Shown here in pieces: positions 42,013 to 53,548 of a stretch of DNA of 64,000 nucleotides. The notes beneath the pieces are model-generated. The model had not been told where the DNA came from. It saw only the letters and a list, made by a program, of their open reading frames with translations, and ran no database searches. The position numbers and the translations under genes were made by a program. Source of the DNA: Streptomyces bungoensis (GTDB taxonomy: Bacteria > Actinomycetota > Actinomycetes > Streptomycetales > Streptomycetaceae); NCBI RefSeq assembly GCF_001514215.1, contig NZ_KQ948852.1, forward strand, positions 646,747 through 710,746. Direction: 5' to 3'. How positions within the stretch are numbered: position 1 is the stretch's first letter; the number at the start of each line of letters is the position of its first letter.

Positions 42013-42546
42013 ATGTCCGGTTACGACGCCTCGGCGACCGCCCGTGTGGTGGTCGGTGTGAGCGGCTCCCTGGGCAGCGTCACGGCCCTGCGCCGGGCCA
42101 CCGCGCTCGCCCGGCGGCTGGGAGCCGAACTTTGGCCGGTGCTGGCCTGGGAGCCGCCCGGCGGTGATTCCGCGGCGCGCCGCTCCCCCGCCGCCGGCCT
42201 GCTGGTCGAGGAGTGGCACCGGCTGGCCAAGCAGCGGCTGGCCGCCGTGCTCGACGAGGTCTTCGGCGACGTGACGGCCCCGGGAGTCCCGATGCACCCC
42301 GTCGTGGTGCGCGGCACCCCCGGCCGGGCACTGGTCGCGACCGCCGACCGCGAGGGCGACCTCCTGGTCGTCGGCGCCGGCCGGCGCGGCCTGCAGCGCG
42401 CGTTCTCGGGGCGGGTGTCCCGGCACTGCCTCGCCCACGCGGTCTGCCCGGTCCTCGCCGTGCCGCCGTCACCGCTGGAGTCCGACCTGCTGGCCGTGCA
42501 CCGGCGCAACACCTGGCATTTGCCGATGGACACCCGGGGGCTGTGA
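42013..42546 (+). CDS. Universal stress protein (UspA domain)
   Basis: A 177-residue single-domain Usp. RVVVGVSGSLGSVTALRRATALARRLGAELWPVLAWE is the first alpha/beta unit, and GAGRRGLQRAFSGRVSRHCLAHAVCPVLAVP has the ATP-type G-x2-G-x9-G(S/T)-like loop. Actinobacterial single-domain Usps often bind ATP and respond to hypoxia or starvation. ATG 42013 follows GGTGGAG. It lies upstream of a small membrane protein and a large permease on the same strand, perhaps sharing regulation. No phosphorylation data can be inferred. Confidence 0.87.
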   Translation: MSGYDASATARVVVGVSGSLGSVTALRRATALARRLGAELWPVLAWEPPGGDSAARRSPAAGLLVEEWHRLAKQRLAAVLDEVFGDVTAPGVPMHPVVVRGTPGRALVATADREGDLLVVGAGRRGLQRAFSGRVSRHCLAHAVCPVLAVPPSPLESDLLAVHRRNTWHLPMDTRGL

Positions 42547-42588
42547 CCGAGCGCCCGGCCGGCGGTGCGAGCGCCCGGCGCTGCGGGC

Positions 42589-42628
42589 GCGTCAAGAAAA
42601 GGACGTGCGACGTCAGGGCCGCGTCAAG
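42589..42628 (+). promoter_or_regulatory. Direct repeats GCGTCAAG upstream of a membrane protein gene
   Basis: GCGTCAAG (42589-42596), ACGTCAGG (42610-42617) and GCGTCAAG (42621-42628) are phased by about 21 and 11 bases, the spacing used by OmpR-type response regulators. Another GCGTCAAGGTG occurs at 41821, between the xylanase and Usp genes. Confidence 0.45.
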
Positions 42629-42679
42629 GTGCGGCGCGACCGCGTTGCGCCCGGCCCGCGGCTCTCTACCGTCGGTCCT

Positions 42680-43237
42680 ATGGAGCACCACGACGGCACA
42701 CGCATGGGGGTGACAGCCGCACGCCCGCCCGGTCGGGGCAGCGTCGCCCACGACCGCCGGTGGAGCGCGGACCTGCACCACTCGGCCCGCTGTGCCTGCG
42801 TCCTGCTCGGCATGCTCCTGCTCGTCGACGGGTCGGCCGGGACCCTCACCTGGTGGCGCGGCGTCATGTGGGCCGCGCTGGCCCTGCTGCTGTTCCTGGT
42901 CCTGCTGCCCGCCCGGGTCTCGGCCGGTGACGGCTGGCTGGCCTCCCGCCGTCTGCTGCGCACCCGCCGGATCCGCACCGACCTGCTGGTGGCCGCCCGT
43001 CCGCTGGACGGGGTCGCACGACGCCTGGTGCTGCGCGACGCCCTCGGCGCCCGCGTCGAGATCGACCCCGAGGTGCTGCTGCGCAACCCCTGCCTCTGGT
43101 ACCACCTGGCCGAGGGCGTCCGCGCCTCGGAGGCGTCCGGCACCCTCCTGTGCGGCACCGCGGCCCTGCACCGTCTGGCGGAGCGCATCGACCGGGAAAC
43201 GGCTCTCGCGGTCTTCCGGGTCTCGGACCTGGAGTAG
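42680..43237 (+). CDS. Small membrane protein, function unknown
   Basis: 185 residues. Two membrane helices span about 36-75 (ARCACVLLGMLLLVDGSAG; GVMWAALALLLFLVLLPARV). A cytoplasmic or PH-like beta domain follows (LLRTRRIRTDLLVAARPLDGVARRLVLRDALGARVEIDPEVLL), ending in VFRVSDLE. It resembles streptomycete proteins found beside K+ or stress genes, but I cannot name a family. TACCGT 12 bases before the ATG suggests a leaderless transcript. Phased GTCAAG repeats upstream suggest two-component control. Confidence 0.75.
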   Translation: MEHHDGTRMGVTAARPPGRGSVAHDRRWSADLHHSARCACVLLGMLLLVDGSAGTLTWWRGVMWAALALLLFLVLLPARVSAGDGWLASRRLLRTRRIRTDLLVAARPLDGVARRLVLRDALGARVEIDPEVLLRNPCLWYHLAEGVRASEASGTLLCGTAALHRLAERIDRETALAVFRVSDLE

Positions 43238-43461
43238 CGGTTCGACGGCCCTGGTGGACCGGCCCGCGCGAGGCGCTCCGCTGCGGCTGCGGATCCCCGG
43301 GCGCCGGGGCAGCATGGAGGTGTCGTACGAGATGACGCTCGGTGTCCGCTCCCCGAGTGCGGCCACCCCCCTCCCCGTGCGGCGCACTGCGACCCGTCAG
43401 CCCCCGGGCCTCGAGCTTCGCGCTGTGCCGGCCCGGCCACCGGGCCGTTTTAACGCAAGAT

Positions 43462-43500
43462 TGACGCCCGCGGGCCCCCGATCCGTGGGCCCAGGCGTCA
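43462..43500 (+). promoter_or_regulatory. Dyad upstream of the APC permease gene
   Basis: TGACGCC (43462-43468) with GGCGTCA (43494-43500), containing GGGCCC on both arms, 74-112 bases before the permease ATG. It could be an operator or a terminator of the preceding gene. Its left arm includes TTGACG, a possible -35 box. The remaining gap 43238-43461 shows no gene, only a weak reading frame around LRLRIPGRRGSMEVSYEMTLG. Confidence 0.35.
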
Positions 43501-43573
43501 CTCTCTGCATACGCTGAATCCGCCGTCCGTGTGATGGCCGGAACCAGCTGAGCCGCACACCAGGAGCACGCCG

Positions 43574-45526
43574 ATGGTCACGACCGAACACCCTCCCAGT
43601 CGCCTGCGGGCGTGGATGCTGGAGGGGCTGTCCGACATGGGCAAGAGCGGCGGCCACACCGGGCCCCACGCCGAGCCGGAGCCCCCGCACCAGGGCCAGC
43701 GCTGGTGGCGGGTGATGTGCCTGACCGGCGTCGACTACTTCTCCACCCTCGGCTACCAGCCGGGGATCGCGGCCCTCGCCGCGGGGCTGCTCTCGCCGAT
43801 CGCGACCATCGTGCTCGTCGTCGTCACCCTGGCCGGCGCCCTGCCGGTCTATCGGCGCGTGGCCGAGGAGAGCCCGCACGGCGAGGGGTCCATCGCGATG
43901 CTGGAGCGGCTGCTCTCCTTCTGGCAGGGCAAGCTGTTCGTCCTCACCCTGCTCGGCTTCGCGGCCACCGACTTCCTGATCACCATCACCCTGTCCGCGG
44001 CCGACGCCTCCACCCACCTGGTGGAGAACCCGCACCTGACCAGCGTACTGCAGGGCCACCAGATGCTGATCACCCTGTTCCTGGTGGCGCTGCTCGGCGC
44101 GGTCTTCCTCAAGGGCTTCCTGGAGGCGGTCGGCGTGGCCGTCGCCCTGGTCGGCGTCTACCTCGCGCTCAACCTCGTCGTCGTGCTGGTGGGCCTGTGG
44201 CACGTCCTCACCGCCGAGCACCTGGTCACCGACTGGGCCAGTGCTCTCACGGCGCAGCACGGCAGCGTCTTCGCCATGGTCGGCGTGGCCCTGATCGTCT
44301 TCCCGAAGCTCGCCCTCGGCCTGTCCGGCTTCGAGACCGGCGTCGCCGTCATGCCGCACGTCCAGGGCGACCCGGGCGACACCGAGGAGAAGCCGACCGG
44401 CCGGATCCGGGACGCCAAGAAGCTGCTGACCACGGCCGCGCTCATCATGAGCGGCTTCCTGATCGCCACCAGCTTCATCACCACGCTGCTGATCCCGGAG
44501 AACGAGTTCAAGACCGGCGGCAAGGCCAACGGCCGCGCGCTCGCCTACCTCGCGCACCACTACCTCGGCGGCGCCTTCGGCACGGTCTACGACGTCTCGA
44601 CCATCGCCATCCTCTGGTTCGCGGGAGCCTCCGCGATGGCCGGCCTGCTCAACCTCATGCCGCGCTACCTGCCCCGCTACGGCATGGCCCCGCACTGGGC
44701 GCGGGCCGTGCGCCCGATGGTCATCGTCTTCATCCTGATCGCCTTCCTGGTCACCTGGATCTTCGACGCCAACGTGGACAAGCAGGGCGGCGCCTACGCC
44801 ACCGGCGTCCTGGTGCTGATCAGCTCGGCGGCGATCGCGGTGACCATCGCCTCCCGCAAGGCCGGGCAGCGCCGCTGGACCGTCGCGTTCGCGGTCATCT
44901 CCACGGTGTTCCTCTACACGACCGTCGTGAACGTCATCGAGCGGCCCGACGGCGTGAAGATCGGCGCCTGCTTCATCGCGGGGATCATCCTCGTGTCACT
45001 GCTGTCGCGGCTGGCCCGCGCCTTCGAGCTGCGCGTGACCAGCGTGACGATGGACCCGATGGCGGAACGATTCGTCCGGGACATGGCCAGCCGCAAGATG
45101 CGCTTCATCGCCAACGACCCCGGCCACCGCGACCACGCCGAGTACCGCGACAAGATCGAGCAGATCCGCGCCGACAACGACATGCCCGAGCAGGAGGACT
45201 TCGTCTTCGTCGAGGTGACGGTCACCGACCCCTCCGAGTTCGAGGGGCGGCTGACGGTGCGCGGCGAGGTCCTGCACCACCGCTACCGCATCCTGACCGT
45301 GGAGTCCTCCTCCATCCCCAACGCCCTGGCCGCGCTCCTCCTCCACGCCCGGGACATGACGGGCTGCACCCCGCACATCTACTTCGAGTGGACCGAGGGC
45401 AACCCGTTCGCCAACTTCCTGCGCTTCTTCCTCTTCGGGCAGGGCGAGGTGGCGCCGGTGACGCGCGAGGTGCTGCGCGAGGCGGAGCCGGACCGGGACC
45501 GGCGACCGCGCGTGCACACGGGCTGA
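43574..45526 (+). CDS. APC superfamily permease, KimA-like architecture
   Basis: A 650-residue transporter with about 12 membrane helices and a roughly 140-residue cytoplasmic C-terminal domain. [27 protein letters not shown] corresponds to the unwound helix 1 of APC carriers, followed by [16 protein letters not shown] and [16 protein letters not shown]. Overall layout (APC core plus a soluble tail) resembles KimA-type K+ transporters, but sequence alone does not prove the cargo; amino acids are also possible. ATG 43574 follows CAGGAG. It is next to a Usp and a small membrane protein and may belong to an osmotic or ionic stress set. Confidence 0.85.
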   Translation: MVTTEHPPSRLRAWMLEGLSDMGKSGGHTGPHAEPEPPHQGQRWWRVMCLTGVDYFSTLGYQPGIAALAAGLLSPIATIVLVVVTLAGALPVYRRVAEESPHGEGSIAMLERLLSFWQGKLFVLTLLGFAATDFLITITLSAADASTHLVENPHLTSVLQGHQMLITLFLVALLGAVFLKGFLEAVGVAVALVGVYLALNLVVVLVGLWHVLTAEHLVTDWASALTAQHGSVFAMVGVALIVFPKLALGLSGFETGVAVMPHVQGDPGDTEEKPTGRIRDAKKLLTTAALIMSGFLIATSFITTLLIPENEFKTGGKANGRALAYLAHHYLGGAFGTVYDVSTIAILWFAGASAMAGLLNLMPRYLPRYGMAPHWARAVRPMVIVFILIAFLVTWIFDANVDKQGGAYATGVLVLISSAAIAVTIASRKAGQRRWTVAFAVISTVFLYTTVVNVIERPDGVKIGACFIAGIILVSLLSRLARAFELRVTSVTMDPMAERFVRDMASRKMRFIANDPGHRDHAEYRDKIEQIRADNDMPEQEDFVFVEVTVTDPSEFEGRLTVRGEVLHHRYRILTVESSSIPNALAALLLHARDMTGCTPHIYFEWTEGNPFANFLRFFLFGQGEVAPVTREVLREAEPDRDRRPRVHTG

Positions 45527-45549
45527 TCGCTGCTCGTATCGTGACCGGC

Positions 45550-45948
45550 ATGCAGTCCTACACCATCGGCCAGGCCGCGCGGCTGCTCGGCGTGAGCCCG
45601 GACACCGCCCGCCGCTGGGCCGACGCAGGCCGGGTGGCCACCCATCGCGACGAGGCCGGGCGGCGGCTCATCGACGGCAGGGACCTCGCCGCGTTCTCGG
45701 TCGAACTGGCCAAGGCGGGCGGCGGCGAGGAGGACGCCCCGTCCCGCACCTCGGTCCGCAACGCCTTCCCGGGCATCGTCACCGCCGTCAAGCTCGGCGA
45801 CGTGGCCGCGCAGGTGGAGATCCAGGCGGGCCCGCACCGGCTGGTGTCGCTGCTGACCCGGGAGGCCGTGGAGGAACTGGGCCTGGAGGTCGGGATGGAG
45901 GCCACCGCGCGCGTGAAGTCCACGAACGTGCACATCGACCGCCTCTGA
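45550..45948 (+). CDS. MerR-like HTH plus TOBE molybdate-binding regulator
   Basis: 132 residues. An excisionase/MerR-type HTH (SYTIGQAARLLGVSPDTARRWADAGRV) spans about 2-50. A single TOBE domain follows (RNAFPGIVTAVKLGDVAAQVEIQAGPHRLVSLLTREAVEELGL), ending MEATARVKSTNVHIDRL. It is a compact functional analogue of ModE: DNA-binding head and molybdate-binding tail. It lies 191 bases upstream of modA, so it probably regulates modABC. TATCGT 9-14 bases before the ATG suggests a leaderless mRNA. Confidence 0.85.
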   Translation: MQSYTIGQAARLLGVSPDTARRWADAGRVATHRDEAGRRLIDGRDLAAFSVELAKAGGGEEDAPSRTSVRNAFPGIVTAVKLGDVAAQVEIQAGPHRLVSLLTREAVEELGLEVGMEATARVKSTNVHIDRL

Positions 45949-46139
45949 CCGGTCCCCGCACGCTGCCGCACGAAACCTGACCGTACGAACGCACATGCAA
46001 GCCTCGGATCACAAGTGAACAGCTCATGCGATGCCACAGCAGACTTACGGCTGGCAGATGCGGCAGTATCATCGCCGCACGGCCGGTGTTCGGCCGTGGC
46101 AGGGCGCGGCCGCAGTTCCATGATCCGAGGAGTAGACCC

Positions 46140-46958
46140 GTGACGAACCGTTCCGTGCGCCGGACCCGGCGGACACTGCGGCTGGCCGGGGCGGGGACCG
46201 CCGCCCTGCTGGCCCTCACCGCCTGCTCCTCCTCCGGCGGCTCGTCGACCGCCGCGTCGGACAAGTCCTCCTCCACGAAGCTCTCCGGCACGCTCACCGT
46301 GTTCGCGGCCGCCTCGCTGAAGGAGAGCTTCACGGCCCTCGGCCGGCAGTTCGAGAAGCAGCACCCGGGCACCCGGGTCAGCTTCAACTTCGCCGGGAGC
46401 GACGCGCTGGCCGCCAGCATCACCAGCGGCGCACCGGCGGACGTGTTCGCCGCCGCCAGCCCGAAGACCATGGCGGTCGTGACGAACGGCAAGGACGCGG
46501 CCGGCTCCCCGGTCACCTTCGTCCGCAACCGGCTGGAGATCGCCACCATGCCCGGCAACCCGGGCCACGTGTCCTCCCTGAAGGACCTCACCAGGCCGGG
46601 TCTGAAGGTCGTCCTGTGCGACAGGAGCGTGCCGTGCGGCGCCGCCGCGCAGAAGGCCCTGGCGGCGGGCGGCCTGAAGCTGACCCCGGTCTCCTACGAG
46701 CAGGACGTCAAGGCCGCCCTGAACAAGGTGGAGCTCAGGGAGGCCGACGCGGCGGTGGTCTACACGACCGACGTGAAAGCCGCCGGTGGCAAGGTGGAGG
46801 GCGTGGAGTTCCCCGAGTCGGCCGACGCGATCAACGACTACCCGATCGCCCCGCTGAAGAACGGGCAGAACGCCGCGGCGGCGAAGGCGTTCATCGGGCT
46901 GGTGCGGTCCGCCCAGGGCCAGAAGGTCCTCGGCGAGGCGGGCTTCCTCGAGCCGTGA
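46140..46958 (+). CDS. modA: Molybdate ABC transporter substrate-binding lipoprotein
   Basis: A 272-residue binding protein. The signal peptide ends in lipobox LTAC (about Cys29), then a Ser-rich linker. The mature domain opens GTLTVFAAASLKESFTALGRQFEKQHPGTRV, with SFNFAGSDALAASITSGAPADVFAAAS, the standard ModA ligand residues (Ser and the GAPADVF loop). It captures molybdate or tungstate outside the membrane. GTG 46140 follows GGAGTAGACCC. Its stop overlaps modB (GTGA). The leader holds a CACGGCCG/CGGCCGTG hairpin (46078-46098) and a TATCAT -10-like box. Confidence 0.93.
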   Translation: MTNRSVRRTRRTLRLAGAGTAALLALTACSSSGGSSTAASDKSSSTKLSGTLTVFAAASLKESFTALGRQFEKQHPGTRVSFNFAGSDALAASITSGAPADVFAAASPKTMAVVTNGKDAAGSPVTFVRNRLEIATMPGNPGHVSSLKDLTRPGLKVVLCDRSVPCGAAAQKALAAGGLKLTPVSYEQDVKAALNKVELREADAAVVYTTDVKAAGGKVEGVEFPESADAINDYPIAPLKNGQNAAAAKAFIGLVRSAQGQKVLGEAGFLEP

Positions 46959-47803
46959 CCTCGCTCGGCAAGCCCGGCGCCGCGGCCGGCCCCCGGACGG
47001 GCGGACCGCGGCGCCGCCGTGCCTCCGCGCGGGCGCCCCTGCCCCTGCTGCTGCCCGGCGTGCTCGCCCTGGCCTTCCTGCTGCTTCCCCTGGTCGCGCT
47101 GCTCGTCCGCGCCCCCTGGCGCGGCCTGCCGACACAGCTGACCAGCCCCGAGGTGTGGCAGGCGCTCCAGCTGTCGCTGATCAGCGCCACCGCGGCCACC
47201 GCCGTCAGTCTCGTCCTCGGGGTGCCGCTGGCCTGGCTGCTGGCCCGTACCGACTTCCCCGGCCGGCGTCTCGTGCGCGCCCTGGTCACGCTGCCGCTGG
47301 TGCTGCCGCCGGTCGTCGGCGGTGTGGCCCTGCTGCTCGCGCTCGGCCGCAACGGGGTCGTCGGGCAGTGGCTCGACTCCTGGTTCGGCATCACCCTGCC
47401 CTTCACCACGGCCGGGGTGGTGGTCGCGGAGGCGTTCGTCGCGATGCCGTTCCTGGTCATCAGCGTCGAGGGCACCCTGCGGGCCGCCGACCCGCGCTAC
47501 GAGGAGGCGGCCACCACGCTCGGCGCCTCCCGCTTCACCGCGTTCCGCCGGGTCACGCTGCCGCTCATCGCCCCCGGGATCGCCGCCGGAGCCGTTCTGG
47601 CCTGGGCCCGCGCGCTCGGCGAGTTCGGCGCGACGATCACCTTCGCCGGCAACTTCCCCGGCCGCACCCAGACCATGCCCCTCGCGGTCTACCTCGCGCT
47701 CCAGAACGATCCGGAGGCCGCCATCTCCCTGAGCCTGGTCCTGCTGACGGTCTCGATCGCGGTCCTCGCGGGCCTGCGCGACCGCTGGATGACACCCTCA
47801 TGA
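46955..47803 (+). CDS. modB: Molybdate ABC transporter permease
   Basis: A 282-residue integral membrane permease. After a basic N-terminus there are five to six helices. The cytoplasmic EAA loop reads YEEAATTLGASRFTAFRRVTLPLIAPGI, which docks with ModC. The hydrophobic LVTLPLVLPPVVGGVALLLALG segment is typical of ModB. The GTG at 46955 overlaps the modA stop by GTGA, and its own stop overlaps the modC ATG, so modABC is one translationally coupled operon. Shorter than maltose-type permeases, as usual for ModB/CysT. Confidence 0.93.
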   Translation: MTSLGKPGAAAGPRTGGPRRRRASARAPLPLLLPGVLALAFLLLPLVALLVRAPWRGLPTQLTSPEVWQALQLSLISATAATAVSLVLGVPLAWLLARTDFPGRRLVRALVTLPLVLPPVVGGVALLLALGRNGVVGQWLDSWFGITLPFTTAGVVVAEAFVAMPFLVISVEGTLRAADPRYEEAATTLGASRFTAFRRVTLPLIAPGIAAGAVLAWARALGEFGATITFAGNFPGRTQTMPLAVYLALQNDPEAAISLSLVLLTVSIAVLAGLRDRWMTPS

Positions 47804-49401
47804 GCCACTCCACGCCACCGGACGACACCGGGCCCGTGCAGACGCCTCACGCCGGAGGGGACCAGCCTCCGCGGACATCGGGCACCGGGGACACGGCGCC
47901 GCCGCCGCACCCCCCGCATACCGGCGACTCCCATCCCCTGCCTGCTCCGGGCGCCGAGGGCATGGCCCTGACACAGGCCTCCGGTGCCCGTGCCGGCGAG
48001 CCCTCGGACGCGCGTCCCACCGGCTCCGTATCCGACGGCAGCGTCCCCGCGAACGCGGAGCCCGACCGCGACAGCGTGTCCGCTCGCACCCGGGCCGCCG
48101 CCGACCCGCCCCGCTGCGAGCCCGCCCACGTCCCGCCGGCCCCTGCCCCTGCCCCTGCCCCTGCCCCTGCGGCTACCACGCCCCGGCCCGCGCCCATGAA
48201 GCCGGATCCGGACGCCGCCTCGCCCCGCGCCGGGGCCGCGCCCGCCCCATCACCCCCAGGCACCACGCCGACCGGCACCGAACCCCCGCTCGCGCAGCCC
48301 TCCCCGCCCTCACCCCACACCGCGACCACCGGAGCGCGGCCGGCGACCACCCCCGACCCCACCGAAGGCCTGCACGCCCGGATCGTCGTCGATCGGCCCG
48401 GGTTCCGCCTCGACGTCGCGCTCACCGCCGCCCCCGGCGAGGTCGTCGCCCTGCTCGGGCCCAACGGTGCGGGGAAGACCACGGCCCTGCGCGCGCTCGC
48501 GGGTCTCGTGCCGTTCACCGAGGGGCATCTGCGGCTGGACGGCACCGCTCTGGAGCGGACGCCGCCGGAGGCCCGGCCCGTCGGGGTCGTCTTCCAGGAC
48601 TACCTGCTCTTCCCGCACCTGTCCGCCCTGGACAACGTGGCGTTCGGCCCCCGCTGCCAGGGCGCGACCAAGGCCGAGGCCCGTGCGCGGGCTGCCGCCT
48701 GGCTGGAGCGGATGGGCCTCGCCGACCACGCCGGTGCCAAGCCCCGCCGTCTGTCCGGCGGACAGGCCCAGCGCGTCGCGCTCGCCCGCGCCCTGGCCGT
48801 CCGCCCCCGGCTGCTGCTCCTGGACGAACCGCTCGCCGCCCTGGACGCCCGTACCCGCCTGGAGGTCCGCGCCGGGCTCCGCCGCCACCTGGCCGACTTC
48901 GAGGCGGTCGCGGTCCTCGTCACCCACGACCCGCTGGACGCCATGGTGCTGGCTGACCGCCTGGTGGTCGTCGAGCACGGCCGGGCGGTGCAGGAGGGCA
49001 CCCCGTCCGGCATCGCCCGCCGTCCGCGCACGGACTACATCGCCCGGCTCGTCGGCCTCAACCTCTACCGCGGGCAGGCGGACGGCCACGCGGTGCGGCT
49101 CGCCGCCGGGCCGTCCGTCGTCACCACGGAGGTCCTGTCCGGACCGGTGTTCGTCGCGTTCCCGCCGAGCGCCGTCACCCTGTTCCGGGACCGGCCCGCC
49201 GGCGCCAGCGCCCGCAACCTGTGGCGCTGCGAGGTCGCCGGACTCGAGACCCACGGCGACCAGATCCGCGCCGACCTCACCGGCGAACTCCCGCTCGCCG
49301 CCGACCTCACCACGGTCGCCGCCGCAGAGCTCGACCTGCGCCCGGGTGCACCGGTCTGGGCGACGGTCAAGGCGACCCAGACCCACGCATACCCGGCCTG
49401 A
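47800..49401 (+). CDS. modC: Molybdate ABC transporter ATPase with long disordered N-terminus
   Basis: A 533-residue ATPase, versus about 350-360 usual for ModC. Residues 1-190 are Pro/Ala/Thr-rich low complexity without domain. From 190 the ABC domain is normal: GPNGAGKT Walker A (about 220), LSGGQAQRVALARAL signature, LLLLDEPLAALD Walker B and VLVTHD His switch. A C-terminal TOBE domain (LWRCEVAGLETHGDQIRADL) senses molybdate. The ATG at 47800 overlaps the modB stop (ATGA), which supports the long form. A shorter start nearer 48200 would make a conventional protein but lacks coupling. The extension may be a tether or an annotation artefact. Confidence 0.9.
   Translation: MSHSTPPDDTGPVQTPHAGGDQPPRTSGTGDTAPPPHPPHTGDSHPLPAPGAEGMALTQASGARAGEPSDARPTGSVSDGSVPANAEPDRDSVSARTRAAADPPRCEPAHVPPAPAPAPAPAPAATTPRPAPMKPDPDAASPRAGAAPAPSPPGTTPTGTEPPLAQPSPPSPHTATTGARPATTPDPTEGLHARIVVDRPGFRLDVALTAAPGEVVALLGPNGAGKTTALRALAGLVPFTEGHLRLDGTALERTPPEARPVGVVFQDYLLFPHLSALDNVAFGPRCQGATKAEARARAAAWLERMGLADHAGAKPRRLSGGQAQRVALARALAVRPRLLLLDEPLAALDARTRLEVRAGLRRHLADFEAVAVLVTHDPLDAMVLADRLVVVEHGRAVQEGTPSGIARRPRTDYIARLVGLNLYRGQADGHAVRLAAGPSVVTTEVLSGPVFVAFPPSAVTLFRDRPAGASARNLWRCEVAGLETHGDQIRADLTGELPLAADLTTVAAAELDLRPGAPVWATVKATQTHAYPA
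48140..48169 (+). repeat. Five tandem CCCCTG hexamers in the modC 5' region
   Basis: Exact 6-bp copies encoding the PAPAPA run of the ModC N-terminal extension. Because units are 6 bp, slippage would change length without breaking the frame. Confidence 0.8.
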
Positions 49402-49429
49402 ACGGTCACCCGCTCTACGGTGGGTGCCC

Positions 49430-49849
49430 ATGACACTGAGCATCCGCAACCAGCTCCCCGGCACGGTCACCGAGGTCCACCCCGGTGAGGTGATGGCCGC
49501 GGTGAAGGTCCGCCTGGACGGCGGGCAGCACCTCACGGCGGTCATCACCCTGGAGGCCGCCGAACAGCTCGGCCTCGCGCCGGGCTCCGCCGTCCGCGCC
49601 CTGACGAAGTCGACGGAGGTCGCCCTCGCCACCGGCCGGGTCGAGGGCCTGTCGATCCGCAACCAGCTCCCCGGCACGCTCACCCACCTCACGGTCGGCG
49701 CGGTGATGGCCTGCGCGAAGATCACCGTGGAGGGCGGCGAACTGACCGCCGCGATCACCAAGGACGCGGCCGCCGACCTCGGCCTCTTCGTGGGCTCCGA
49801 CGTCGTGGTCCTGATCAAGTCGACCGAGGTGTCCCTGGCGACGGCATGA
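49430..49849 (+). CDS. Double-TOBE molbindin (Mop-type) protein
   Basis: A 139-residue cytoplasmic molybdate storage/sensing protein made of two tandem TOBE/Mop domains. Each begins SIRNQLPGTVTEV or SIRNQLPGTLTHL and ends KSTEVALATG or KSTEVSLATA. No HTH is present, so it is not a ModE repressor. It lies 28 bases after modC on the same strand; TACGGT 11 bases before the ATG indicates an extra, leaderless promoter. The two halves share 23 identical consecutive bases, evidence of a fairly conserved internal duplication. Confidence 0.9.
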   Translation: MTLSIRNQLPGTVTEVHPGEVMAAVKVRLDGGQHLTAVITLEAAEQLGLAPGSAVRALTKSTEVALATGRVEGLSIRNQLPGTLTHLTVGAVMACAKITVEGGELTAAITKDAAADLGLFVGSDVVVLIKSTEVSLATA

Positions 49850-49902
49850 CACGACCGAGGCCCCCGGCCCGGTGGAGCGGGCGGGGGCCTCGGAGGGCTC
49901 AC

Positions 49903-52788
<2,886 letters not shown>

Positions 52789-52849
52789 TGCGGAGGCCTC
52801 CTGGTCTGACGCGACCTTCGAGGGGCACCCCGGTACGGATACCCCGACG

Positions 52850-53052
52850 GCCTCCCCCTCTGTCATCTCGACCTGAGAGCTTCACCGGACGCCCGGGGGC
52901 GCCGGCTTTCACCGTCGGTGAGGGCGGAGGCCTTAGACATCCGCCCTGCTTTCCAGAGTGACCTCGTCCGTGCGGTACGTGAGCCTGAGAGATTCCGGGG
53001 AGGATTTGCTCCTTCGGCGCCTCCGAGGTGGTCGGAGGACTCTCCCGCACGG
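52850..53052 (-). promoter_or_regulatory. Tandem glycine riboswitch upstream of gcvP
   Basis: Minus-strand leader. Aptamer 1 (about 53050-52950) has GGGAGAGTCC, GGCGCCGAAGGAGCAA, AATCTCTCAGGC and CTCTGGAAAG. Aptamer 2 (about 52945-52850) has ACGGTGAAAGCCGG, GAAGCTCTCAGG and GACAGAGGGGGAGG. These are the hallmark elements of the gcvT-type tandem glycine riboswitch, 61 bases before the ATG. In Streptomyces such switches activate glycine cleavage genes. The bounds are approximate. Confidence 0.93.
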
Positions 53053-53176
53053 GGTCAGCAGCCGTTGTCAGCCTACCAGCGGGGTCAACGCCCGGGCCTT
53101 CGAGTGGCCGCCTCCTTGATTGTGCTCTTTCGTAGTGCTTACGGATGAGTTGCGACCACGTGGAGGGAGAGGGACC

Positions 53177-53548
53177 GTGCAGACCGACATCGATCCGCGC
53201 AACCTGATCGGCCGCAAGGCGTTCGACGCCAAGGGCACCAAGATCGGCACCATCGACGAGGTGTACCTCGACGACGCGACCGGCGTGCCCGAGTGGGCCG
53301 CCATACGCACCGGCCTGTTCTCCCGGGACGCCTTCGTCCCCCTCGAACCCAGCGAACTGATCGACGGCGCCCTGCAGGTCCCCTTCGACCGCGCGCTCAT
53401 CAAGGACGCCCCCGACTTCGGCGTCGGCCGCCACCTCTCCCCCGAGCAGGAACTGCAGCTCTACCACCACTACGGCCTCGACATCGCGCCGTCCTCCACC
53501 CTCCCGGACCACGACTTCGGCAAACTGGCGGGCACGGAGGAGGCCTGA
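53177..53548 (+). CDS. PRC-barrel domain protein
   Basis: A 123-residue protein. NLIGRKAFDAKGTKIGTIDEVYLDDATGVPEWAAIRTG is the PRC-barrel beta fold found in photosynthetic reaction centre H subunits and RimM. Stand-alone versions bind RNA or envelope partners and often respond to stress. HLSPEQELQLYHHYGLDIAP forms a C-terminal helix. GTG 53177 is chosen because GGAGG-type purines precede it. The last 79 bases overlap the convergent dinB gene, an odd overlap explained by a C-terminal extension of dinB. Confidence 0.87.
   Translation: MQTDIDPRNLIGRKAFDAKGTKIGTIDEVYLDDATGVPEWAAIRTGLFSRDAFVPLEPSELIDGALQVPFDRALIKDAPDFGVGRHLSPEQELQLYHHYGLDIAPSSTLPDHDFGKLAGTEEA

Noticed and set aside
43238..43461. 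Frame encoding LRLRIPGRRGSMEVSYEMTLG as a possible small gene or remnant
   Set aside because: No start, ribosome site or recognisable family; composition is not clearly coding.
43574..45526. A c-di-AMP (ydaO) riboswitch before the APC permease
   Set aside because: The 336-base leader shows only one short dyad and none of the ydaO core elements I could recognise.
48140..48169. Tandem CCCCTG units as a possible CRISPR-like or mobile repeat
   Set aside because: Units are contiguous 6-mers in coding phase with no spacers; a simple low-complexity coding repeat.
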